A stretch of DNA of 64,000 bases from Roseiarcus sp963774195 (lineage in GTDB: Bacteria > Pseudomonadota > Alphaproteobacteria > Rhizobiales > Beijerinckiaceae): positions 558,001 to 622,000 of the forward strand of contig CAVZDY010000004.1 of the NCBI GenBank assembly GCA_963774195.1, written 5' to 3'. How positions within the stretch are numbered: the stretch's first letter is position 1; every line of letters starts with the position of its first letter. The position numbers were made by a program, and so were the translations under genes. The notes under the pieces were generated by a model. It made no database searches. It had not been told where the DNA came from and saw only the letters and a list, made by a program, of their open reading frames with translations. Of this stretch, positions 35,476-44,457 are shown in pieces.

Positions 35476-36345
35476 CTAGTCAAGCAGCTTCAGCGCGCTG
35501 TCTAGGCTGCGTCGCATCCGGCTGAAGGATCGGGACAGCGACGCCACTTCGTCAGAGCCCGAATATTGGAACTCTGCGACCGAGTTGTCGCCCATGCTGT
35601 ACGCCTCGGCGATCTTGGCCATCTGGTTCACCGGCGAAATCACATAGCGATGCAGCAGCAGGTTGAGCGCTATGAGCGACACTAGGAAGATGACGCTCGA
35701 AGCGCCCACGAAGAACGTCAGGTTGCGCCAAACCATCGCGTCGGTGGCGCTCATCGGGATCGAAATGATCTGCGCCGCGATGGTCTGATTGACCTTCCAG
35801 CCGAAGCCGTTCTTGTCGCCGTAGATCGCCACCATCGACGCTGGAGCCTTTCCTGGAGTGGAATGGCAAGCCAGGCAGCTCTCGTCTTTGACGATCAGCG
35901 GATAGGTGGCCGTATATTGCGGCCCTGCCTCGGTCGAACGGATGCTGATTTCCTTGCCACGTTCGGGATTGGCGCCGAGCTTTTCAATCAGGTCTCGCTC
36001 CCAACCCTTCGCGAGGTCGGCCGGGTTCGTCGGATTGAGCGCCGCTTCCTTGTAGTAGAACTGCGGGTAGAGGTTGCGAAGGTTCTGGAAGATGGTCTGG
36101 GCCGAGAACGACGGGATCGTCTGGGGAAGAAATTGGATCGCGGATTTATCGGCGAGTAGAGGCAGGATTTCGTCGCTGGTGTATTTGCGCGCCGCCAGCG
36201 CCTCGGCCCTCAGCACGTCGATCTGCGACTGCAGTTGCCCGATGGCCTCGTTGCGGGAAAGCTGATAAAATGGCCACGCGCATAGAGCGAGCCCGACGAC
36301 GTAACAGGCTGCCAGGACGGTATTGAGTCGCAGTCTCAGTCCCAT
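35476..36345 (-). CDS. c-type haem Tll0287-like/HAMP membrane sensor
   Basis: A 289-residue protein: N-terminal membrane helix (residues about 8-28), periplasmic Tll0287-like (DUF3365) domain with one c-type haem motif CLACH near residue 158, second membrane helix (about 207-228, FFVGASSVIFLVSLIALNLL), then a cytoplasmic HAMP domain (ISPVNQMAKIAEAYSMGD to RSFSRMRRSL) at the C-terminus. With no output domain of its own, it probably passes a redox, gas or ligand signal to a partner; the kinase encoded next is the obvious one. It is divergent from the caspase-like gene (73 bases between). Confidence 0.85.
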   Translation of the reverse strand: MGLRLRLNTVLAACYVVGLALCAWPFYQLSRNEAIGQLQSQIDVLRAEALAARKYTSDEILPLLADKSAIQFLPQTIPSFSAQTIFQNLRNLYPQFYYKEAALNPTNPADLAKGWERDLIEKLGANPERGKEISIRSTEAGPQYTATYPLIVKDESCLACHSTPGKAPASMVAIYGDKNGFGWKVNQTIAAQIISIPMSATDAMVWRNLTFFVGASSVIFLVSLIALNLLLHRYVISPVNQMAKIAEAYSMGDNSVAEFQYSGSDEVASLSRSFSRMRRSLDSALKLLD

Positions 36346-36418
36346 CAGACCAGCCCATCGCGAGCAGTCTCTCCGGCCAAAACCGCCGGGAGGTTAAACG
36401 AAGTCAGGGGCCAGCGCC

Positions 36419-37763
36419 ATGGATTCCTTTCGAGGGATCTTGCAGTCCTTGGGGCGGGAATGGATCGCAAATGTTCGGGCGGCTGGCGCCTGCGGGCGAC
36501 CCCGAGGGTCGCTCGCTGCCGCCGCATTGGCCGCGATGTCCTTGCACGCATGGCCGGCCGAGGCGGCTGGAAAGGCGGCGCTGGTGCTTGTCGGCGAGGA
36601 CTACCTGAAGCTTCAGAGGTCGAGCGTAGGCGCCAAACGCGCGAACGACATCGCGGAGGCGTTGCGGGCCAAGGGCTTCGACGTCCTCATTGGCGCCAAT
36701 CCCATCAATTCGCGAGCGAGGGCCATCCTGGTCGATTTCTGTCACAAGGCGAACGGCGACGATATCGCCGTGGTGTTCCTCTTGGGCCACGCCACCGCAG
36801 CAGGCGGCCAGAGCTATTTCCTGCCCGTGAACACCGAACTGAGCGCCTCCACGGACCTCTTCTCGCGCGGCATCTCCGTTTCCTCGGTCGCGCAGATCGC
36901 GAGCAGGGCCAAGGTCGGCGCGGTGGTCGTGCTGATGACGACGCCGAATTTCGAGACCGCGGTGCCGGGGTTGGACCCGCGGCCGGAGTACACGGCTGAG
37001 AACCCGAAGTCCGTCGTCACCGTCTTCTCGTCCTCGGCCAAATTGCCTGTGTCCCGTATTGACGCGGTGAGCGAAAAGGCGGCCGACGCCGTCGTGAAGC
37101 TTCTGCACGAGCCGGAGCCGACTCTCGCAGACCTCATCAAGGCGGCGTCGGCGAATGTCGGCGTCGTCTTCGGCGCGCCCGCCGACGTCAGCCTTGCGCA
37201 TCCGGGCGCGCCAGCTTCAAACCTTGCGGCAACGAGATCCGCGGTCGCCGATTGAGACCGCGGCACAGTCCCCGATCAAAGCGGCCGAACCCAATTTGCA
37301 GAGCAAGCAGAAGGCCCGCGCCGAAGGGGGCGAGACTCGAGCGGTGTCAGACCGGCTCCAACTACAGCAGGCTAAGACGGAGCTCGAAACAGCAAGGTTA
37401 GAGGCGCTACGGGCGCAGGCCGAGGCTTCGCGCGCCGAGGCCTACGCCGAGAAGGCAGAGGCTGAGGCTCACACGCAGCTCGCGCGAGCGCAGACCGAAG
37501 CCGCTGAAGCGCAGGTCGCGCGAGTCCAGGCCGCGGCGGAGAAGGCGGCGCCGCCTATCGATGAGAAGCAGCTCGGCGATAGTCAACGTCAGCGTATTCA
37601 GGTGCGCCTGCGAGAGATGCGCCTCTACACGGGCCCAATCGATTCCGTCATGGGCCCCCTCACACGCGAGGCCATCATGGGTTACCAACTCAGCAAGAGC
37701 GCCGTAGTGACAGGCTATCTCACGCCTGAACAGTTCCACGCTCTGCTGTCAGTTGGCGAGTGA
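36419..37763 (+). CDS. Caspase-like (C14) pseudo-protease with coiled coil and peptidoglycan-binding domain (frameshifted)
   Basis: The N-terminus is signal-like (LAAAALAAMSLHAWPAEAA). Residues about 50-270 are a caspase-fold domain: KAALVLVGEDYL, ANDIAEALRAKGFDVLIG and FLLGHATAAGGQSYFLP, where His is kept. The usual DACR site reads LMTTPN, so the catalytic Cys is absent. The frame ends at 37255; a +1 shift near 37251-37253 joins ETAAQSPIKA, an Ala/Glu-rich coiled coil (about 110 residues), and a C-terminal PG_binding_1 domain (RIQVRLREMRLYTGPID...GPLTREAI). It probably resides in the periplasm as a binding or scaffold protein. Fusion of the two frames is inferred from the shared pattern of +1 breaks. 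Confidence 0.72.
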
Positions 37764-37832
37764 GCAAGGACCGCGGAATCGCGAGAGACGAAAGACCGAC
37801 TCGTGTGGGCCATTCATTGCCTCTAAGCGAAA

Positions 37833-37852
37833 GAGGCTGCCGAAGCAGCCTC
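37833..37852 (+). terminator. Intrinsic terminator-like hairpin after the caspase-like gene
   Basis: GAGGCTGC (37833-37840), loop CGAA, GCAGCCTC (37845-37852), flanked by AAGA and TCTT. A stable tetraloop hairpin 70 bases after the stop codon. Confidence 0.6.
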
Positions 37853-37896
37853 CTCTTAGTCCAGAACGTCCTGTTTGTTGGTTGAAGCAGATCTGC

Positions 37897-37983
37897 TGTC
37901 ACCCCCGCGAAAGCGGGGGTCCAGGCAAACGCCGCAGGCCTTCGTCCTTTGGCTCCTGGATGTCCGCTTTCGCGGGCATGACA
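37897..37983 (+). repeat. Dispersed palindromic repeat A, copy 4
   Basis: The best preserved copy: TGTCACCCCCGCGAAAGC at one end, CGCTTTCGCGGGCATGACA at the other, with the central GCCGCAGGCCTTCG block. It lies between convergent genes. Confidence 0.9.
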
Positions 37984-37993
37984 GGGACAAGCA

Positions 37994-39076
37994 TCAATAA
38001 GCCGAATTCGCGCGGAAGGACGGATCATTCATGTCGTAGACGAAGGCCCCCGCGTCGCGCTTCTTCATGTAGTCGTCATGGAAGAAGGGAACCAGCTTGT
38101 CGCGGTTCATATTGCTCTTATCGAAGGGAATGGTGGAGACGAAGACGGCCTTCTTGTAGGGCTTGCCGTCAAAGTAGGCCTTGATCTGCTGATGAGCGAT
38201 ATCCGCTTCCAGCGTCGCGGTCTCGTTCACGTCCATCGTGGTGACGCCCTTCTGGACCCAGTCCCACGACTTCTCCTTGCCGTTGCTCGAGCCGAGCCAA
38301 TACTTGCTCGGATCAAGACCCGCTTCTTGCATCGCCTGCAAGGCGCCGGCCATCATCTCGTCGTTTTCGACATAGGCGCCGTCGAAGCCGTCCGCCCCGA
38401 GGCTGGTGATCGCATCCTGCATGACCTTCTTGGCCGGATCTGCGAACCATCCGCCCGACCCCCAGAACACGACCTGAAGATCCTTGCCGCCGGCGCCCTT
38501 GACGCCGACGCTGTCGGCGAGGTTGCCGATGTCAAGGCCAGCGCTCTTATACGCATTCAGGAAACCGCCGGTCTGGCCAGCCGCTGTGCCCTGGCCAAGC
38601 TTGCCCTCGATCATGATCACCCGCTTCACGTGATGCTGGATGGCCGACTGACCGGCAAGTTCACCGACGTGCACCCAATCGTATCCGGCAAAGCCAGCGA
38701 GACCGGGTTCGTTCGGCGGATTGTGGGTCAGATGGAACTCGGGAATGCCCGCTGCCTTGGCCAGCGCCAAAGTCTTCGAGGTCGTCTCTGGCGAGTTCTG
38801 AACGACGAGAAGCGCGTCCACGCCCTGCGTGATGAAGTTCTCGACGGCCGCGATCTGTTCCGGCGCGGTCCCCTGCCCGACGACGTCGAGGACGGTCCAG
38901 CCTTCGCGATCGGCAAGGCTCTTGAAGACCTCGAAGCCTGCTTTGTAGAAATCATCGGAGGCGTCCATGTAGTAGCCGATCACCTTTTTATGGGCGTCGG
39001 CCGCCAGACTGCCGGTCGCAAGGGCAAAAGAGCCGAATGCGACCGCAGAAATAAGTGATATTGCAAGCTTCTTCAT
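37994..39076 (-). CDS. CUT2 sugar ABC transporter 2, substrate-binding protein
   Basis: A 360-residue periplasmic sugar-binding protein with signal peptide MKKLAISLISAVAFGSFALA...LAA-DAH. Peripla_BP_4 features include KKVIGYYMDASDDFYKAGFE, QGVDALLVVQNSP and DGAYVENDEMMAGALQAMQEAG. It ends the six-gene minus-strand cluster that begins with the epimerase at 45306. Ligand unknown, most likely a sugar or polyol metabolised by the linked epimerase and oxidoreductase. Confidence 0.9.
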   Translation of the reverse strand: MKKLAISLISAVAFGSFALATGSLAADAHKKVIGYYMDASDDFYKAGFEVFKSLADREGWTVLDVVGQGTAPEQIAAVENFITQGVDALLVVQNSPETTSKTLALAKAAGIPEFHLTHNPPNEPGLAGFAGYDWVHVGELAGQSAIQHHVKRVIMIEGKLGQGTAAGQTGGFLNAYKSAGLDIGNLADSVGVKGAGGKDLQVVFWGSGGWFADPAKKVMQDAITSLGADGFDGAYVENDEMMAGALQAMQEAGLDPSKYWLGSSNGKEKSWDWVQKGVTTMDVNETATLEADIAHQQIKAYFDGKPYKKAVFVSTIPFDKSNMNRDKLVPFFHDDYMKKRDAGAFVYDMNDPSFRANSAY

Positions 39077-39159
39077 ACCGCTTCCCTCCCGTTGTATTGT
39101 AGCGCATTGATGCTGCGTTACATCGCTATTGCGTATCGTCTCGATTGTAAGTCCTACGT

Positions 39160-40287
39160 TTATGCCTGGATACTTTCCTGATCTTGGCCCCCTCCCTGTC
39201 TTGCCGCCGCCGCCTTGCGTGCGTTCGCCTGCTCGCGCTTCAGGTCGCGGAATTCGGAGATTCGCAATGAGACGTCACCCGCCGACACCGCGACGATGAC
39301 GACGAGGCCCTTGGCGAGAAACTGAACTTCGGACGGCAATCGCAGCATGTTCATCGCGTTCGCGATCGACCCGAGGAACACGACGCCGATCAGCGTTCCC
39401 ACGATGTTGCCCCTGCCGCCGCTGAGCGCGGTCCCGCCGATGACGACCATGGCGATCGTATCGATCTCCAAATTCTGCCCGAGCGTGATGATTCCGGTGT
39501 TGATGCGCGCGAGCAGCATCGTCGCGCCGATCCCAACGAGCAGACCTTGGACCGCATAGACGGAAAGACGCATCGTCTTGACGTCGATGCCCGCGAGGAA
39601 TGCGGCGCGCGGATTGGCGCCCACGGCGTAGATGCGCCTCCCGTACGTGGTGTAGTTCAGCACCAATCCCCCGACGAGCGCGATCACGAAGAAGACCAGC
39701 ACGTATGGCGGGATTCGAAGGATCAGGCCCGTGACCGGGTCCCTGGCTCCTCCGATGAGGTTTGTCGTGAGAAAGTCGAGCTCTCCCTTCATCACGACCT
39801 CGCGCGAGTTGCTGAGCAGCAACGCGATCCCCTGAAACGAGATCATTCCGCCGAGCGTGATGATGAACGGTTCGATGCGGGTTCTGGAGATGATGAACCC
39901 CATGACGCATTCGAGGACGACCGAAGATACGACGCCGAGCCCGATCGCCGGGCCGACCCCGAGACCCCATTTCGAAATCCCGAGCGCCACGACGATCGAT
40001 ACCAGCGAGGCCAGCATGCCGACCGAGAGATCGATGCCGCCGGATATCATCACCATGGTCATGCTGACCGCGACGATGCCCGGCACGGCGACCTGCTGAA
40101 GAATGTTCAGGATGTTGACCGGACTGATGAAAGTCGGGAACTTCGATCCGCCCGTCGAGATCAGCTGAAGGAGAACGATGATCGCGACAAAGACGGCAAA
40201 GATCGAGAGCACGGTCAGGTTCTCGTGCCGCTTGAAGAGCGACTCCTTGACCGGCGCTGTAAGGTTCGAGGATTCCGCCTTGCTCAC
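39160..40287 (-). CDS. CUT2 sugar ABC transporter 2, permease
   Basis: A 375-residue RbsC-like permease with about ten membrane helices. Family marks are MVMISGGIDLSVGMLASL, YAVGANPRAAFLAGIDV and TIAMVVIGGTALSGGRGNIVGT. The N-terminus is a hydrophilic leader of about 25 residues and the C-terminus a charged tail with Ala/Gln. It overlaps the ATPase stop by four bases. Confidence 0.93.
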   Translation of the reverse strand: MSKAESSNLTAPVKESLFKRHENLTVLSIFAVFVAIIVLLQLISTGGSKFPTFISPVNILNILQQVAVPGIVAVSMTMVMISGGIDLSVGMLASLVSIVVALGISKWGLGVGPAIGLGVVSSVVLECVMGFIISRTRIEPFIITLGGMISFQGIALLLSNSREVVMKGELDFLTTNLIGGARDPVTGLILRIPPYVLVFFVIALVGGLVLNYTTYGRRIYAVGANPRAAFLAGIDVKTMRLSVYAVQGLLVGIGATMLLARINTGIITLGQNLEIDTIAMVVIGGTALSGGRGNIVGTLIGVVFLGSIANAMNMLRLPSEVQFLAKGLVVIVAVSAGDVSLRISEFRDLKREQANARKAAAARQGGGQDQESIQA

Positions 40288-41768
40288 GCTTTCTGATCTC
40301 CTATGGAAAGGGTGAGGATGTTTTCCTCAGTGATCGCCTCACCGATGAGTTCGCCCGCGATCTCTCCCTGCTTGAAGACGATCACGCGATCGCTCATCGA
40401 GATCACCTCCGGCATGTCGGAGGAAACCATGAGGATGGCCTTGCCCTCCTTCAGCAGGTCGACCATGACCTTGTAGATTTCCTGTTTGGCGCCGACGTCG
40501 ACGCCGTGGGTCGGTTCATCGAAAATGAAGATTTCGCCCCCAGTGTTGAACCACTTGCCCAACACCACTTTCTGCTGATTGCCGCCCGAGAGATTGACGA
40601 CCCGGGTGAGCGCGTTCGGCGCCTTGATGTTCAGGAGCTTGACGAACTTCTCACCCGTGCTGATGTCGTTCGACGGCAACGCGACGAATTCGCGGGTGTT
40701 CGCCATGTTCGCCACCGCGACGTTCTCGGCGATCGTCTTTTGCAGAAAGAGCCCCGTGTTCTGGCGATCCTCGGTGATGAAGCACATCTTGTTTCGGATC
40801 GCGCTCTTCGGACTCGCGTGCTTAACCGGTGTGCCGTTGATCGCGATTTCGCCGTGGACGAGCGGGGCCGCGCCGAACAGCACTTCCATGAGCTCCGATC
40901 GCCCCGAGCCGACCATGCCGGCAATCCCGAGAACCTCGCCGCGACGCAGTTCGAGCGACACGTTGTGCACGCCGTTTCCGGTGACGTTCTTGACTTCGAG
41001 AACCACCTCGCCGCGCTCGACGCGCTCGCGCTGGTAGAAGGTCGACGGGTCTCGGCCGACCATGTCCTTGATCAGCGTCGTCTTGGAAAGCCCGGCGACG
41101 GGATACATGCTCACTTTGCGGCCGTCGCGCAGAACGGTCGCGCGGTCGCCGATCTCGAAGATCTCGTCGAGGTGGTGGGAGATATAGATGACCCCGATTC
41201 CGTCCTGCTTGACGGTCCGCACAATCTCCAGAACCGTATCGATCTCCTTGGAGGAGAACGACGCCGTCGGCTCGTCGAGAATGATGACGTTGCTCTTGAA
41301 CACGAGCGCCTTGGCGATCTCGACGATCTTCTGCTGACCGCTCGTCAAATCGCTCATGTGCATATCAGGCGACAAATCGCTCTTCAGGTAGCGCAGGATC
41401 TTCGCGGTCTGGGACCGCATCTCCTTGTGCTGCAGCACTCCCCATCGGCTGATCTCCGAGCCGGTGAAGATGTTCTCGGTGACGCTCAGATCATTGAAGA
41501 CGATGTGCTCCTGGTAGATGGTATGAATTCCCATCCCCAGGGCCGTGTGCGGCGTCAGCGACACCGCCTTCCCGTTGAAGACGATCTCTCCGCCCTCGTC
41601 GGGCTGATAGGCGCCCGAGAGGATCTTGATCAGCGTCGACTTCCCCGCTCCGTTCTCGCCGCAGAGGCAATGGACTTCGCCCCGCTTCAGATCGAACGAG
41701 ATGTCGTCCAGCGCCCTGACGCCGGGAAACGTCTTCGATATGTGCGACAGGCGAAGAATGTCTTCCAT
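40284..41768 (-). CDS. CUT2 sugar ABC transporter 2, ATPase
   Basis: A 494-residue RbsA-type tandem ATPase, intact. Half 1: GENGAGKST, LTSGQQKIVEIAKAL, ILDEPTAS. Half 2: degenerate Walker A region GMVGSGRSEL, NLSGGNQQKVVLGKW, FDEPTHGVDVGAK, as is normal for the family. ATG 41768 gives the expected N-terminus MEDILRLSHISKTFPGV; the frame to 41924 is non-homologous read-through from the oxidoreductase gene. Confidence 0.95.
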   Translation of the reverse strand: MEDILRLSHISKTFPGVRALDDISFDLKRGEVHCLCGENGAGKSTLIKILSGAYQPDEGGEIVFNGKAVSLTPHTALGMGIHTIYQEHIVFNDLSVTENIFTGSEISRWGVLQHKEMRSQTAKILRYLKSDLSPDMHMSDLTSGQQKIVEIAKALVFKSNVIILDEPTASFSSKEIDTVLEIVRTVKQDGIGVIYISHHLDEIFEIGDRATVLRDGRKVSMYPVAGLSKTTLIKDMVGRDPSTFYQRERVERGEVVLEVKNVTGNGVHNVSLELRRGEVLGIAGMVGSGRSELMEVLFGAAPLVHGEIAINGTPVKHASPKSAIRNKMCFITEDRQNTGLFLQKTIAENVAVANMANTREFVALPSNDISTGEKFVKLLNIKAPNALTRVVNLSGGNQQKVVLGKWFNTGGEIFIFDEPTHGVDVGAKQEIYKVMVDLLKEGKAILMVSSDMPEVISMSDRVIVFKQGEIAGELIGEAITEENILTLSIGDQKA

Positions 41769-41796
41769 GGTTCCGCTCGCAGCGAAGGGGCGCACC

Positions 41797-42907
41797 TCAA
41801 CGCGCCGAGAAGTCGGGCACCTTGACGATCTCGCCGCCCTTGAGCGCCGACTGGTGGGCGCAGATCCCCACGGAGGTCCAGTTCGCCGACTGCTCCGCAT
41901 TCGGGAACGCGTCGCGGTTTTCAAAGAGAGCGGACAGGAACTCGTTCACGAGATGGGGATGCGAACCGCCGTGACCGCCGCCCTGGATGAAGGAGAGGTG
42001 ATCCGCGTCAGCGATGCTTCGCGTGAACTTGCGAATTTCCTCGGGCAGAAGATGCGCGTAGTCCGGAACCTCGACGCGCTCGGCTATCTCCGACTCCGGC
42101 TTCTTGGCCGTATGGAGCACCGGATTCTCGTCGGTGATGAGCTGCCACTCGAACGACTTCTTCGAACCGTAGACGTCGATGCTCTCGCGATACTGTCTTG
42201 CGGTGTCCCAGAGGAAGCGCCAGACGTGGGCAGCGACATCCGAAGTCTTTGATCTTGATGTGACACGACTCGACGGCGAACTTCGATCCGGATCGGCGCG
42301 CGCATTCTTCGTTGATTGTCCCGGAGCCGAAGCAGCTGACCAACTCCGCCATGCCGTTGACCATAGCCATGAGGGGGCTCACGACGTGGGTCGCATAGTG
42401 CATCGGCACCATGTCCTTCCAGTAGTCGGGCCAACCCTCCATGTCCTGCGGATGCGAGGCCTGCATATACTGAATCTTGCCGAGCTCGCCCTTGTCGTAG
42501 AGCTCCTTGATGAACAGGTATTCGCGGCTATAGACGACGGTTTCCGCCATCATGTATTTCAGTCCAGTCTCCCGGACCAATCCGACGATTTCCTTGGCTT
42601 CGTCGAGGGTCGTCGCCATTGGCACCGTGCAAATGACGTGCTTGCCGGCCTTCAGGGCCGCGACCGTCTGTGGGGCATGATCGGGGATCGGGCTGTTGAT
42701 GTGGACGAAGTCCACGTTGGGATCCGTCAGCACCTCACGGAAATCAGTGTAGCGGGTGGCGATGCCAAATCGATCGCCGACCTCATCCAATTTGCTCTTC
42801 GATCGCTGGCAGATCGCGGCGACTTCCGCCTTCGGGTGGGCTTGATAGATCGGAATGAACTCGGCGCCGAAGCCAAGCCCGATGAGTCCTACCCGCGCCT
42901 TCTGCAT
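41797..42907 (-). CDS. Gfo/Idh/MocA-family oxidoreductase (frameshifted)
   Basis: An NAD(P)-dependent sugar or polyol dehydrogenase of about 370 residues. Rossmann motif GLIGLGFGAEF at the N-terminus (ATG 42907 behind AAGGGGGAAG). The usual EKP motif is replaced by ICTVPMAT, so the catalytic Lys is missing; some subfamilies differ here. The frame breaks at 42243-42244: the read frame continues KDFGCRCPRL, while removing one base gives KDSDVAAHVWR and joins the frame ending at 41797 (LHTAKKPESE...GHGGSHPHLVNEFL). It sits between the XylR-type regulator and the ABC ATPase of the same cluster. Confidence 0.85.
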
Positions 42908-43017
42908 AACGCTTCCCCCTTTATCTTGGATGGCAGTATTGGCGCGCGCGCGGCTATTGAACAGGAAACTTCGCGCGAGAATTCTGAGATATTTTCCCGC
43001 AGCGCGTCGCGCTTTGC

Positions 43018-43100
43018 CGTCATTGCGAGCGAAGCGAAGCAATCCAGCAGCGCCAAGCGGAACAATGGATTGCTTCGTCGCTGCGCTCCTCGCAATGACG
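43018..43100. repeat. Dispersed inverted repeat B, copy 2
   Basis: Nearly identical to 20001-20083, including AGCAGCGCCAAGCGGAAC in the middle. It lies directly beside repeat A copy 5, so the two families can neighbour each other. Confidence 0.88.
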
Positions 43101-43107
43101 ACGCTGG

Positions 43108-43166
43108 CATCACCCCCGCGAAAGCGGGGGGCCAGACAACCGCCGCAAGCCTTCGCCTTTCGGCTC
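43108..43166 (+). repeat. Dispersed palindromic repeat A, copy 5 (truncated)
   Basis: Starts CATCACCCCCGCGAAAGC and breaks off after CTTCGCCTTTCGGCTC, at the stop codon of the XylR-type regulator. The missing right half suggests a deletion or that the regulator's last codons derive from the junction. Confidence 0.8.
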
Positions 43167-44347
43167 TAGTCCGGGAACTGGAGAAAGGAGCGCCCTCGGA
43201 TCTGGTCGCGATACTCTCTCGGTGTCAGACCCGTCTCCTTCTTGAAGAAGACACTCAAATATTCGGGGTGCTCGATGCCGAGCGCTTCGCTGATCTCCGA
43301 GAGAGACATATTCGTTTCCAGCAGGAGCTCCCTCACGGCGTTGGTCCTTACGCGCAAGATCTCCTGGTGCGGCGTGCGATTCAGCGCGCGCCGGAACCTC
43401 GCCTCGAGAACACGCCGAGAAAGCGGAACAGTGTTGAGAACGTCTTCGACCCGGATGTTCTTGTGGGCGTTCTGCCTGATGAAGGCGACCGCTTCGGCGA
43501 CGTGCTGATCGCCGACCGACAGCACGTCGGTCGAAGCGCGCTTGCGCACGCCCAGAGGCTCGATCGAATGCTTGCGACCCGCGAGCATATCGCCGCGCAT
43601 CATGCGATCCAGAATCTCGGCCGCGTAGGCGCCGGTTCTGAATGAGTTCGGAATGACGCTCGACATGCTGGGCGTCGCCAGCTCGCAGAGAAGCTCGTCG
43701 TTGTCGACGCCGATGACGGCGATGTCGCCGGGAACCTTGAAGTCGTAGTACCGACAAATCTCCAGCAGTTGCTGACCGCAACCGTCGTAGCAGGCGAAGA
43801 CGCCGACGGGCTTCGGCAGGCTATCCAGCCAGTCCCGGATCGCTTCGCGCTGTGTCCACCAGCGGACCCGCGGCTCCTTGCGAGGGGGAAGATTGAAGAT
43901 CCGCGATCGGATGATGTCGGGACGCCCCAATATCCGTTCGAAGTTCTGTTGCCGCCAGATCGACCAGTTGTAGAACGGGTCGCCGAAGAAGGCGAAGTTC
44001 TGCAGGCCGCAGTCCCTGAGGTGGTCGAGCGCAAGGCGCGTGATCGCCTCGTCGTCGGTCTCGACCCAGGGGATGCCCTGGATCAGGCGGGCGGCGCTCA
44101 CGTCGACTGTCGGCACGTTCATCGCCGTAATGATCCGCGCCATCCGATCGGTTTCGATTCGCGCTATGGCGCCGTCGAACTTCCAGTTGCCGGCGAAGGA
44201 CTTGTCGATCTCGTGGCGACCATGCTCGGTGAGGTAGAGGGTCCAGCCGCGTCGATTCCGGGCATACTCGTGAATCCCCCGCAGGATGCCCCGGGCATAG
44301 CTGTTGGAAGTCTCGACGATGACCGCGACGTTCCTCTCGTCCTCCAT
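43166..44347 (-). CDS. XylR-type AraC-family sugar-responsive regulator
   Basis: A 393-residue regulator with a periplasmic-binding-like sensor (residues about 8-270, VAVIVETSNSYARGILRGI, FDGAIARIETDRMA, AVIGVDNDELLCELA) and a C-terminal AraC HTH pair (about 285-390, NTVPLSRRVLEARFRRAL and MSLSEISEALGIEHPEYLSVFFKKE). This layout matches XylR, which activates pentose catabolism upon sugar binding. The start at 44347 (MEDERNVAV) is preferred over 44419. It likely controls the surrounding transporter, oxidoreductase and epimerase genes. Confidence 0.9.
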   Translation of the reverse strand: MEDERNVAVIVETSNSYARGILRGIHEYARNRRGWTLYLTEHGRHEIDKSFAGNWKFDGAIARIETDRMARIITAMNVPTVDVSAARLIQGIPWVETDDEAITRLALDHLRDCGLQNFAFFGDPFYNWSIWRQQNFERILGRPDIIRSRIFNLPPRKEPRVRWWTQREAIRDWLDSLPKPVGVFACYDGCGQQLLEICRYYDFKVPGDIAVIGVDNDELLCELATPSMSSVIPNSFRTGAYAAEILDRMMRGDMLAGRKHSIEPLGVRKRASTDVLSVGDQHVAEAVAFIRQNAHKNIRVEDVLNTVPLSRRVLEARFRRALNRTPHQEILRVRTNAVRELLLETNMSLSEISEALGIEHPEYLSVFFKKETGLTPREYRDQIRGRSFLQFPD

Positions 44348-44457
44348 CGCCCCTCTCCACGCCTCGCACGTCGATGGATCCGCCACGCGACGGAAGCCTA
44401 CTGGGCGCGAATTATACACGAGAGTTCAGGCCATCGCTCGCAAGCATCGTCAGTGCG

